A DNA stretch of 41,666 nt, taken from positions 1 to 41,666 of the IMG/VR virus record IMGVR_UViG_3300010885_005800. One strand, written 5' to 3'. This DNA is from a virus. Shown here piece by piece: positions 6,449 through 14,200 of the stretch (position 1 is the first letter of the stretch; each line of letters begins with the position of its first letter). A program made the translations under genes and the position numbers. The notes under the pieces were generated by a model that saw nothing but the letters and a program-made list of their open reading frames with translations, was not told the DNA's origin and ran no database searches.

Positions 6449-6690
6449 ATAATGAACCAGTAGCGTGGACTGCGTGTTTAGACTGTGGCAAAAGAGTTAC
6501 AGGTGATTCTATTCATACTTGCTCGCCACAGTTAAAGACATTAACAGATGAGGAAATAGAAAAAGTTCGTGTAGCAATTATGAATACGGCATATTGGTGT
6601 GCTGATGAAAATATGTCAGAGGCATACAACGCAGTCAAAGTATGTTGTAGTGAAGTGTTAGAAATACTAAGAAAAGCACAAGAGAAATGA
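6445..6690 (+). CDS. Small zinc-ribbon-like protein
   Basis: The 81-aa protein has an N-terminal C-x2-C (TACLDCGKR, residues 10-18) followed by HTC near residue 25, a partial zinc-ribbon pattern. A helical domain follows (LTDEEIEKVRVAIMNTAYWC) with further cysteines (VKVCCSEVLEIL). It ends in RKAQEK, a tail repeated by the next micro-gene. It is coupled by ATGA on both sides. The function is unknown; nucleic-acid or protein binding is plausible. Confidence 0.65.
   Translation: MNNEPVAWTACLDCGKRVTGDSIHTCSPQLKTLTDEEIEKVRVAIMNTAYWCADENMSEAYNAVKVCCSEVLEILRKAQEK
6671..6690 (+). repeat. Direct repeat copy 1, ribosome-binding/stop-start cassette
   Basis: A 20-bp segment ending AAGAGAAATGA is found again at 6769-6788 with 19 of 20 identical bases. 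In each copy it encodes the C-terminal KAQEK of one gene and provides the Shine-Dalgarno and ATGA overlap for the next. This suggests a local duplication of a translational coupling junction. Confidence 0.7.
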
Positions 6691-6788
6691 GAATTAAGTT
6701 ATTTGGAATACGTTTTATCTTGGAAGTAAAGCGTTGGTATCCATTATCTATAATTTATGGTTATGTAGGAAAGGCACAAGAGAAATGA
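6687..6788 (+). CDS. 33-aa basic micro-protein ending KAQEK
   Basis: It starts on the ATGA overlap and encodes MRIKLFGIRFILEVKRWYPL then SIIYGYVGKAQEK. It is basic and hydrophobic, and its last residues copy those of the preceding protein because of the 20-bp direct repeat. It may be a genuine micro-gene or a remnant created by the duplication; the intact frame between two coupled genes favours translation. Confidence 0.4.
   Translation: MRIKLFGIRFILEVKRWYPLSIIYGYVGKAQEK
6769..6788 (+). repeat. Direct repeat copy 2, ribosome-binding/stop-start cassette
   Basis: This is the second copy of the 20-bp element at 6671-6690. It supplies the AAGAGA ribosome-binding stretch and ATGA junction for the 66-aa gene that follows. 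Confidence 0.7.
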
Positions 6789-6985
6789 GTAAACAGAACT
6801 GGGAAACTGCTTTTGATGACTGGCAAAAGCTTTTAAGCGATGCCAAGGCTACCGAACTATTGAGCGATCCTAAGGCAGTCTGGGACGAAGCATGGCGTCA
6901 GGTAGCAATGGTTGCCATCAACGTGGCTGAACAGCATGAAGCGGACGCTGTAGCCACAGAGCTCTTTAAACGGTTTATGAGATGA
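6785..6985 (+). CDS. 66-aa hypothetical protein
   Basis: The product begins MSKQNWETAFDDWQKLLSDA and is acidic and helical with several Trp. A longer frame from 6734 exists, but ATG 6785 sits on the duplicated ribosome-binding cassette and removes an unlikely N-terminus. It ends in FKRFMR, four nucleotides into the next gene. The family is unknown. Confidence 0.6.
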   Translation: MSKQNWETAFDDWQKLLSDAKATELLSDPKAVWDEAWRQVAMVAINVAEQHEADAVATELFKRFMR

Positions 6986-7146
6986 TTTTCATGGAGTTGA
7001 AGCCAAGACGTGCTCGAACCAGAATAATGGCTCAGAGGCGCAATTCTGGCTTCATGCGAGGCATCTTTAGCCGATTCCATACTTTCAGAGCCATCATGAA
7101 GTACGGCAGACCTAAAAAGCCTGTCAGGTGGTGGCAAAAGCATTAG
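6982..7146 (+). CDS. 54-aa highly basic protein
   Basis: ATG 6982 overlaps the preceding stop. The product is very rich in Arg/Lys (LKPRRARTRIMAQRRNSGFM, KKPVRWWQKH) with few acidic residues, consistent with nucleic-acid binding or simply a short basic peptide. It is the last gene of the early operon before the leader region at 7147. Confidence 0.5.
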   Translation: MIFMELKPRRARTRIMAQRRNSGFMRGIFSRFHTFRAIMKYGRPKKPVRWWQKH

Positions 7147-7165
7147 GGTTTCCGATAATAAATAA

Positions 7166-7218
7166 TTTACACAAATGGATAATTGTTTGATATAGTTTCA
7201 CTTACTGGGACGTCCAGT
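7166..7218 (+). promoter_or_regulatory. Leader/promoter element 1 with ACTGG...CCAGT inverted repeat
   Basis: The gap 7147-7238 contains TTACACAAATGGATAA (7167-7182, motif copy 2), overlapped by TTTACA (7166-7171) as a -35-like box and TATAGT (7191-7196) as a -10-like box with a longish 19-nt spacer. An inverted repeat ACTGG (7204-7208)/CCAGT (7214-7218) then lies just before the Shine-Dalgarno of the gene at 7239. The same motif plus an ACTG...CAGTTAG element occurs at 7930-7980, so this is probably a regulated phage promoter/leader. Confidence 0.5.
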
Positions 7219-7238
7219 TAGAAAAGAAAGGTATCAAA

Positions 7239-7472
7239 ATGAAAAATCTAGAAATTGAAATGTTAGGTTGTTCTGGCGAAAAGCTTGAAGAGTTTTACAA
7301 CACTGCTTACAACATCAATGTTCGTTTGGCTGGTATGTTGTCTGACGTTCAAGAATGCATCTCTGCTGGTGACAAAAAAAGAGCTAACAGAATTTTGAAT
7401 CAAGTTAAGTATTATTTTTTTGAATATACAGACACTCGTAATGAAGTTCCTGCTGAGAAAGTAGAGGCTTAA
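7239..7472 (+). CDS. 77-aa helical hypothetical protein
   Basis: It begins MKNLEIEMLGCSGEKLEEFY after an AGAAAGG ribosome site. The sequence is helical throughout (LAGMLSDVQECISAGDKKRA) and acidic at the C-terminus. It is the first gene after leader element 1, with the 134-aa gene starting 1 nt after its stop. It has no recognised motif and is probably expressed strongly from its own promoter. Confidence 0.65.
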   Translation: MKNLEIEMLGCSGEKLEEFYNTAYNINVRLAGMLSDVQECISAGDKKRANRILNQVKYYFFEYTDTRNEVPAEKVEA

Positions 7473-7473
7473 C

Positions 7474-7878
7474 ATGATGAAATTAGGTAGCGGTACAGGT
7501 AACGTCTTTAATCACCTTGACAGCCGTGCTGTCCGTGGTGAACCAGCCCCATTCGTTGGCATGGGCGCAACCATTCTGCACTGGACTGATCGTTCAGCTT
7601 GCACCATTGTCAGGGTGGAAACCATTCGCAATGTGACTTACATCACAACTCGTGACGATAACGCTGTTCGGATTGATAAAAACGGTATGTCTGAGTCTCA
7701 GGATTACGAATATCTCCCAGACTTTCATGGGCGCCTTCGTGTATTTAAAAAGCACCCTAAGACTGGTTTCTGGAAGTTCTGCCTACTAAACGAAGCCACA
7801 GGACGCTATGTCCAGCAAAAGCATGGATGTGGGCTAAAGATTGGGGTTCGAGACGAATACTACGATTACAGCTTCTAA
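7474..7878 (+). CDS. 134-aa hypothetical phage protein
   Basis: A mixed alpha/beta protein whose middle (GATILHWTDRSACTIVRVET) looks like a small beta-barrel, followed by a basic Trp/Phe-rich segment (RVFKKHPKTGFWKF). Two consecutive ATGs give alternative starts. It is the last gene before a strong terminator. I do not recognise a function; proteins of this type occur in early or middle regions of proteobacterial phages. Confidence 0.65.
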   Translation: MMKLGSGTGNVFNHLDSRAVRGEPAPFVGMGATILHWTDRSACTIVRVETIRNVTYITTRDDNAVRIDKNGMSESQDYEYLPDFHGRLRVFKKHPKTGFWKFCLLNEATGRYVQQKHGCGLKIGVRDEYYDYSF

Positions 7879-7882
7879 ACAC

Positions 7883-7903
7883 AGCCCCTACGGGGGCTTT
7901 TTT
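7883..7903 (+). terminator. Rho-independent terminator
   Basis: AGCCCC pairs with GGGGCT around a TACG loop and is followed by a run of six T. It lies five nucleotides after the stop of the 134-aa gene. Confidence 0.9.
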
Positions 7904-7929
7904 ATTAGGGTTTTTCTTATATAAATATA

Positions 7930-7978
7930 TTGCACAAGTGGTTAATTTATGGTCAAATGGAGTTACTGATTAACCAGT
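7930..7978 (+). promoter_or_regulatory. Leader/promoter element 2 with long inverted repeat
   Basis: TTGCACAAGTGGTTAA (7930-7945, motif copy 3) is followed by ACTG (7965-7968)...CAGT (7975-7978), as in element 1. In addition, TGGTTAAT (7939-7946) and ATTAACCA (7969-7976) are perfect 8-bp inverted repeats that would enclose the putative -10 (TCAAAT, 7953-7958). This is a good candidate for a promoter with an overlapping operator driving the gene at 7991. Confidence 0.5.
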
Positions 7979-7990
7979 TAGGAGATTCAA

Positions 7991-8752
7991 ATGACAACAT
8001 CACGCACTTTTAGAGGTTCAATTATCGAGAATGAGCATGCTTACCAAGCTGCCATTCATCGCAACATCATTGCTAACGCCCAGAAGACTTGGCGTAAAAA
8101 CAACCCAGAGCATTGCGACGCCATTGAAGATTTCATCTCTGCTGGTCGTGGCGAGAACGCTCGTGGTGAAGCAACCTACTCTGCCAACTTTGTTGGCTCT
8201 CTTGCCAAAGCTTTTGATACTTATGGCAAACTATCACCTAAGCAGTGTGACGCTGTTATCAAGTGCATCAATGATCGTGCAGTTCGTATCGCTGAGCGCA
8301 CTAAAGCAATTGAAGAGCAAAAAGCTCGTTCAGTATTTCTTGGTGTCACCGCTGAGAAGTTAACAACTCGTGCAGTTGTCGAGGCAGTGATCATCGTAGA
8401 CGCTCCTCAGTTTAGCTACTACGATCCATCCAGAGCGATGGTATACCTGATGCGTGATGAGTCTGGTAACCGTATCGTGTACAAGAGCAAGTCACATTTG
8501 CAGTACAAGTTCCCATACAGCAAGAAATGCGTAGAGCGTTTTGGCAACATCACTAAGCAAGACAATGCAGAATTCCATTGGGCTGATGCATTCATTGGCA
8601 TCAAAGCTGGTATGACTATTGAATTCACTGGCACAATCAAAGCTCACACTGAGAGCAAGGGCGAGAAACAAACCATCGTTCAGCGTGTCAAAGTCTCTAG
8701 CTTAGAGTATGCAGAAGGTAAGCTTAAAGACATGATCGATAAGACAACTTAA
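7991..8752 (+). CDS. 253-aa hypothetical phage protein, probably nucleic-acid related
   Basis: The N-terminal part (about 60-95: YSANFVGSLAKAFDTYGKLS then PKQCDAVIKCI) matches a short helical segment that recurs in phage and bacterial helicase, primase and ssDNA-binding proteins. The C-terminal half is beta-rich (IIVDAPQFSYYDPSRAMVYL, MTIEFTGTIKAHTE), compatible with an OB-like domain. It has a private leader and a strong terminator on either side, so it is a stand-alone, probably highly expressed middle gene. It could be a DNA-binding protein; this is inference. Confidence 0.65.
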   Translation: MTTSRTFRGSIIENEHAYQAAIHRNIIANAQKTWRKNNPEHCDAIEDFISAGRGENARGEATYSANFVGSLAKAFDTYGKLSPKQCDAVIKCINDRAVRIAERTKAIEEQKARSVFLGVTAEKLTTRAVVEAVIIVDAPQFSYYDPSRAMVYLMRDESGNRIVYKSKSHLQYKFPYSKKCVERFGNITKQDNAEFHWADAFIGIKAGMTIEFTGTIKAHTESKGEKQTIVQRVKVSSLEYAEGKLKDMIDKTT

Positions 8753-8757
8753 CAAGA

Positions 8758-8780
8758 GGGGCGACAAAGCCCCTTTTTTT
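8758..8780 (+). terminator. Rho-independent terminator
   Basis: GGGGC/GCCCC arms around a GACAAA loop, followed by seven T. It lies five nucleotides after the stop of the 253-aa gene and separates it from the packaging operon. Confidence 0.9.
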
Positions 8781-8816
8781 ATTTATACTGAAAGCCATCA
8801 GCTTTGAAAGAAAGTT

Positions 8817-9398
8817 ATGGCACGAAAGAAAGAAGACAACGTCAAAGAGTACGAGGAGATCAAATCCTCAGAAGCAGTTGCCATTAAAGCACAATTGGAT
8901 AAAGACGCCGAGGAAATAAATCCAGTAGGTCGTCCATCCTCATACACAAAAGAAATATCAAGCAAGCTATGTAGCTATCTTTCTATGGGTAAGAGTCTAA
9001 GGACAGCCTGTAAGCAAGAAGGAATGCCTAGCATGCCGACGGTATACAAGTGGATAAGTGACTATCCTGAATTCCTTAATCAGTACACTAGAGCGAAGGA
9101 AGAGTCTGCTGAGGCTCTGGCTGAGGACATGCTTGATATTGCTGATGAGAGTCCTATCGCTGTTGAGACAGATAAGGATGGGAATGTAGTAGGTACTAAG
9201 CTTGACTCTGCTGGAGTGGCTCGTAACCGACTGAGGGTAGAGACTCGTAAGTGGGTAGCGTCTAAGCTTAAACCTAAGAAGTACGGTGACCTCTCAAAGC
9301 TAGAGCTCACTGGTAAAGACGGTGGTGCTATAGAGATGGATCACTTTAACGCCGCTCTTGAAGACTTGCTTGTTACTCTGGAGAAGAAACTTGGATGA
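8817..9398 (+). CDS. terS: Terminase small subunit
   Basis: A 193-aa protein. After a charged N-terminus, residues about 38-85 (GRPSSYTKEISSKLCSYLSM, then TACKQEGMPSMPTVYKWISD) form the helix-turn-helix typical of DNA-recognition small terminases. A helical oligomerisation region (EESAEALAEDMLDIADE) and SAGVARNRLRVETRKWVASK with LKPKKYGD follow, a very common terminase small subunit signature. It starts the late/packaging operon, and TerL follows two small genes later. It should recognise the packaging site and recruit TerL. Confidence 0.88.
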   Translation: MARKKEDNVKEYEEIKSSEAVAIKAQLDKDAEEINPVGRPSSYTKEISSKLCSYLSMGKSLRTACKQEGMPSMPTVYKWISDYPEFLNQYTRAKEESAEALAEDMLDIADESPIAVETDKDGNVVGTKLDSAGVARNRLRVETRKWVASKLKPKKYGDLSKLELTGKDGGAIEMDHFNAALEDLLVTLEKKLG

Positions 9399-9630
9399 CT
9401 TTAAACCGATGAACCCACCTACCTTGCACGATGACATCAAAGCAATGGAGCGTGGATTAGAGTTCTTTGCTGAGCTCAAGGCTAGCGACAAATCAGCTAG
9501 ACGCCCACTAACCATTGAGCAGATCGCTGAGCTGTTCGACTGCAAGCTGTCAACTCTAGACTCTAACGCTAACATCTTCAAATTGATTGATGCGGTGCGT
9601 AAGGTCGAGAAGGCGCATGGAATCTACTAG
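9391..9630 (+). CDS. Small hypothetical protein between TerS and TerL (TTG start)
   Basis: TTG 9391 has GGAG seven nucleotides upstream, giving a 79-aa product with helical, HTH-like content (RRPLTIEQIAELFDCKLSTL). An in-frame ATG at 9409 is the alternative; the longest frame, from 9358, would overlap TerS by more than 40 nt and is unlikely. The LTIEQIAELF segment looks like a short DNA-binding helix pair, so it could assist DNA packaging. Confidence 0.6.
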   Translation: MDDFKPMNPPTLHDDIKAMERGLEFFAELKASDKSARRPLTIEQIAELFDCKLSTLDSNANIFKLIDAVRKVEKAHGIY

Positions 9631-9847
9631 CGTACCGACAAAGGCGCTAGAACAACTTGCCTATATCGATGAGGTGCGTGAGGTACTTGCCAAGTACGGT
9701 TTCACCTTAGATAAGCCAGACGACTATGAAGAGGTGATGGAGATCAAGCTCAAGGAGTTTGAAGAGCGCCTGCACGAGAAGTTAGAAGAGGCTGAATCCC
9801 TTATCCACATGCTAATAGCGGATCATGACAGTTCAGGACATTGTTAG
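9617..9847 (+). CDS. 76-aa coiled-coil protein upstream of TerL
   Basis: ATG 9617 follows GAGAAGG and gives MESTSVPTKALEQLAYIDEV, then a very acidic, heptad-like helix (VMEIKLKEFEERLHEKLEEA). The longer frame from 9587 adds a basic stretch with no ribosome site. It overlaps TerL by 23 nt. It is likely an oligomeric packaging or regulatory factor, but the family is unrecognised. Confidence 0.6.
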   Translation: MESTSVPTKALEQLAYIDEVREVLAKYGFTLDKPDDYEEVMEIKLKEFEERLHEKLEEAESLIHMLIADHDSSGHC

Positions 9848-11237
9848 ACAGCTAGAGGATACAGCTAAGAAAGCTGGTCCAGTACAAGCTGAGGTCGCCG
9901 TTAAAGTAGCCAAATGGTTATTATCTAGACATGATTATCAAAAACTACCTGAGGGTGATTGGTGGAACATCTGGCTATTCCTTGCTGGTCGTGGAGCTGG
10001 AAAGACTAGGACAGCAGCCGAGAATCTATGGCAAATGGCATGGAGACAGCCGAAAACCAGATGGTTGGTTTCTGCTCCAACTTACGCCGACGTTAAAGAC
10101 GTCTGCTTCCTTGGGGAAAGTGGGCTCATCAACGTCATGCCTAGAAGCATTGTCCTCAAGCACACCGTAAGCGACAACGAGATCCATTTAACCAATGGGT
10201 CAATCATTAAGGGAATAGCGGCTTCTGAGCCTGAGCGCTTTCGTGGACCCCAGTTTCATGGTGGCTGGCTAGATGAATTGGCGGCGTGGGAATACCTTGA
10301 TGAAGCATGGAACATGATCCAGTTCGGTATGCGTCTAGGTCAGCGTCCTATCCTGATCTGCACCACTACTCCTAAGCCTAAGCCACTGATCTTTGATCTG
10401 ATGAACCGAGACGGTGATGATGTGATCGTTACTACAGCGACTACCTATGACAACTTAGAGAACTTGGCGCCCACCTTTAAGAACCAGATCCTGCAATACG
10501 AGGGTACGACTCTTGGCAGGCAAGAGATTTACGCTGAGATCATCGATCCAGAAGAGCAAGGCATCATTAAGCGCCAGATGTTCAAGCTCTGGGATTCAGA
10601 GAAGCCATTGCCTAAGTTCCAGTACGTTATCCAGTCGTATGATTGCGCTACGTCCGACAAGACTAAGAACGATCCTACAGCTTGCGTGGTGCTAGGTGCA
10701 TTTAAGCCATCAGACGACAAGCCAATGGCTGTGATGGTGATTGATTGCTGGTCAGAGCACATGCAATATCCAGACCTGCGTCCACGAGTGATTGAGGAGT
10801 CAACCTCGATCTATGGTGATGAGAACGAATGGGGTCATGGCAAGAAGGTAGACATGATCCTTGTGGAGGACAAGTCGGCAGGCATTAGTCTTATACAAGA
10901 CTTGCAACGTGCTGGGCTAAACGTCCGTGCATACAATCCCGGTAATACCGACAAGATCGGGCGCCTAAACATTGTCTCGCCCATCATTGCTAAAGGATTG
11001 GTCTATCTGCCAGAGTCAAGCACCAATGAAGGACAGGTAAGAGACTGGTGTCAAGAGTTCGTCAATCAGGTATGCGCTTTCCCAGAAGTAAGGCATGATG
11101 ACTACGTTGACGCCTTAACCCAAGGCTTACGTTTAATGCGTGACATGGGTTTACTAACCGTGGATTATCTGTACAATGACAATGACTTGTATGTCGATGA
11201 GACGCAACCCAAGCGAGTGAACCCTTATGCCGTATGA
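9825..11237 (+). CDS. terL: Terminase large subunit
   Basis: In 470 aa, the ATPase domain has Walker A GRGAGKT (55-61) and Walker B GGWLDE (146-151) with the catalytic Glu, plus TTTPKPKPL (181-189) as the coupling motif. The RNase H-like nuclease domain has acidic residues at YDC (D273), LVEDKSAG (E348/D349) and HDDYVDAL (D425/D426/D429). The protein pumps DNA into proheads and cuts the concatemer. The length is normal. It overlaps the upstream gene and, by 11 nt, the giant protein gene downstream. Confidence 0.95.
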   Translation: MTVQDIVRQLEDTAKKAGPVQAEVAVKVAKWLLSRHDYQKLPEGDWWNIWLFLAGRGAGKTRTAAENLWQMAWRQPKTRWLVSAPTYADVKDVCFLGESGLINVMPRSIVLKHTVSDNEIHLTNGSIIKGIAASEPERFRGPQFHGGWLDELAAWEYLDEAWNMIQFGMRLGQRPILICTTTPKPKPLIFDLMNRDGDDVIVTTATTYDNLENLAPTFKNQILQYEGTTLGRQEIYAEIIDPEEQGIIKRQMFKLWDSEKPLPKFQYVIQSYDCATSDKTKNDPTACVVLGAFKPSDDKPMAVMVIDCWSEHMQYPDLRPRVIEESTSIYGDENEWGHGKKVDMILVEDKSAGISLIQDLQRAGLNVRAYNPGNTDKIGRLNIVSPIIAKGLVYLPESSTNEGQVRDWCQEFVNQVCAFPEVRHDDYVDALTQGLRLMRDMGLLTVDYLYNDNDLYVDETQPKRVNPYAV

Positions 11238-14200
11238 CGAGCTAGGCAATTATATCCAAGGCGATGAGCCTAGCGTTGACCAGATGAAATATGCTCTGGC
11301 TCAAAGAGGATCGATGCCCCTCCGCAACGGATCAGACGTTCCCTATCTTGCTTCAGAAGTTCCATCGATTAGTGTGCCAGCTCAATCAAAAGCTCCGCCA
11401 CGCCCTGCATCAAGTGCCACCAATATCGTACAAGCCTTAGCCGATAAGTTCGGCATTACTGCTATACCGCAATCCATTCTATCCATGGCATCAGGTCTTA
11501 CATCTATCCCTGTCAGTAGTGCTTACGGAGTCTACAAAGGCGTAACCTCACCTAACTTTGGTACTCAAGCTGGTGTGGAAGAGGGAAGACAAGCTTCTGA
11601 GCGTTTACAGCAAGCCATGACTTATGAGCCTACATCGCAAGCGAGCAAAGACATCAATGAAAGCTTGGCAAAAGCTCTTGAAGCTTCCAAGTTGCCCCCA
11701 TATATTGGTGGCATACCGAGAGCTCGTCCGATCCTGACACCCAATGATGTCCGTGTGATGGGCGCCAATGCCAAGCGTGTTGCTGGTGAGGTAGGTGACA
11801 TCAAAGCTGATTTTGTTAATGCCCAGTCTGGTATCCGCCGTGAAAACGTGTTCGGTGAGCCAACACTAGGCGTCAAAGCGCAGGGGGCTGTTGAATCAGT
11901 CGCCCCTGTTATCTATCCTAAGATCGAGCAGTTCATGGAAAACATCGGTGGCTTAAAGCGCATCGACGTAGGGCAAAAAGCCAAGAACTACAGTAAGGCG
12001 TCTGAAGAGATATTCAAGCGTGAGTTCACAACAGCTCGCAGGGCAGGTCAGTCTGTAGACGAAGCTAACATCACTGCATGGAAAGCTAGCCAACTTGACG
12101 ATGTGCCTGAAGGCGCACCGGGTAGCCTTGGAACTCGCTATCTACCCATGACTGATAGGCTAGTTCAAGAATCTATGCTCGGTGAATTAGAGTTCGAGCC
12201 TAAGGCAACTCCACGTAGAAGCGCTCCCAAAGACTTACTCAAGACAGCGGATGCGTTGTCTATGGAAAACTTTGGCACAACATTTGATAATCTGACCCCA
12301 GAACAGAAGGTTCAGTTGCGTGACTATGCGTTGGCATTGCGAACGGTTGGTAAGTCAGCCAATTTACCCGCAGCCCTTGAAGCCTACCCAGAGCTGGCTG
12401 GCTATCGTTACGAGTACACCCCAACTAGAAGCAAGATCGCTGGTGGTTTTGGCAGACAATCCAAGTCTATAACCGTTGAGTCACCTAAGCGTGAGGCTGC
12501 AGGATCAACCATTCATGAGCTGACCCATGCAATCCAAGAAATTGAAGGATTGCCACAGGGTGCCAACACAGCCATGTTCGATCTGACCACAGCTCAGGGT
12601 CGTAAGTATCAAAAGTATGTTGGTGAGCTTCAAGACGAGAAAGAAGCTTTGTTCCATGCAGGCTTTATACAAAAGAAGGCAAACGAGTTTGGAATTCCTC
12701 TAGACGAATACATCAAACAGAACAATGCAGAGATAGATAGCTTGTTCCAAAAAGAGAAAAAAAGCATTACCTCTCGTGAAGCGAACGTCCTAAACCGTAT
12801 GGACGAGTTGGCATTGAAACATACGCCAGAAGAGCTTGAAGCCATGATGAAGGATCTGCAATCAAAGATTGATAAGAATCCACGCAATCCATTCTACGCC
12901 TACAAACAAGTATTTGGCGAAGCTCACGCTCGAAATGCTGAACGTAGAAGCAAGATCCCGTTCAATCTCAGACGTGAGATATTCCCTGAAAGCACATTAG
13001 ATGTTCCAAGGTCAGAGCTACGCTATAGCGATGTTCAGGCAGAAGGACCAGACTTACAGCTCAAGGTAGACGAGAAGCCTAAGCGCCAATCCAAAGCAGA
13101 AGCAGAAGCGTTAGGTCTATACCATCCAGTCGGTGGAGGCGTAAAGCTTAAGCGCCCAATCAGTGAGATGGACATCCAGACAATGGATAACCCAGACATG
13201 CCACTCAAGCCTCGCAAGGAGCTAAGCCCAGAAGAGATGGTTGGAGGCGCAATCATTCCACTTAGCATGGATCTATCAAGCGCAGGCAAGATCATTACAG
13301 GTGTGGGCGGTAAAGAGCTGATCGTCCCAGTCAAAACACAAGGTGGTTATCAATTCATGCAATGGAACGGAGACTCATGGTCATCACTACCAAACGTGTC
13401 TAAACGTATTGGCAACCAGATCCAAACAGCTAGAGAGATGGAAGGCGTAGATCCAGACAAGATATTTGGCGTCACTAAGACAATGTCTCCAACCGCCGTA
13501 GACTTTAACCACATGACCACGGAAGTGCTCCTGAACCAGTTCGATCCGACTACTATTCCGAAGCCTATTGCTAAATCATTCAATACCTTAGTGCGTGATC
13601 AAGGCGTTAAGAATCAAAAGACTGGCGTTATTAACTATCCGTTCAAAACCTTTGAAGGCATCGAGACACCAGAAGGTCGTGCTCAACTGCTAGAGATTTC
13701 TAACTGGGGTGGCGAGCTTCGTAAGAACATGATTAACAAGATGAGCCTCAAAGACTTCAGGGAGGCTGGCTTTCCAGACGTAGCAGAAGCAAGAGCTGCG
13801 GTTAGCGCACCTGAACTTTTAGATCAACCTATCGGAATGATAGGTCATGGCATTACACGATTTGATCCGTCAGGCGAGTTAAACCTTGATCCAGCAGATC
13901 CGCATTATACCTACACCGCTAACATCAAAGGGCATCCAACGATGGGTGCATATGCTGGTGCATTCAAGACGCCCGTCAGTAATGAAGTGGCATTCAAACC
14001 TTATTTTGATGAACGTCGTGCATTAAACAGGCTTCAGTCTGCAGATGATCGTGCATTCACAATGAGCATGCCTATCCAGAAGACTAATCAAGAGTGGCTT
14101 GATACCGTCATGGCTGAGATGGATGCTCAAGACAGAGCCATCAAAGAAGGCTTGACGATGGATGAAGCACGTCTTGCCATCATGCGTAAGGAAGAAGAGC

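Noticed and set aside
8031-8363. Shifted-frame ORF inside the 253-aa gene
   Set aside because: It overlaps entirely a well-supported gene, has no Shine-Dalgarno and a Leu/Ser-rich shadow composition.
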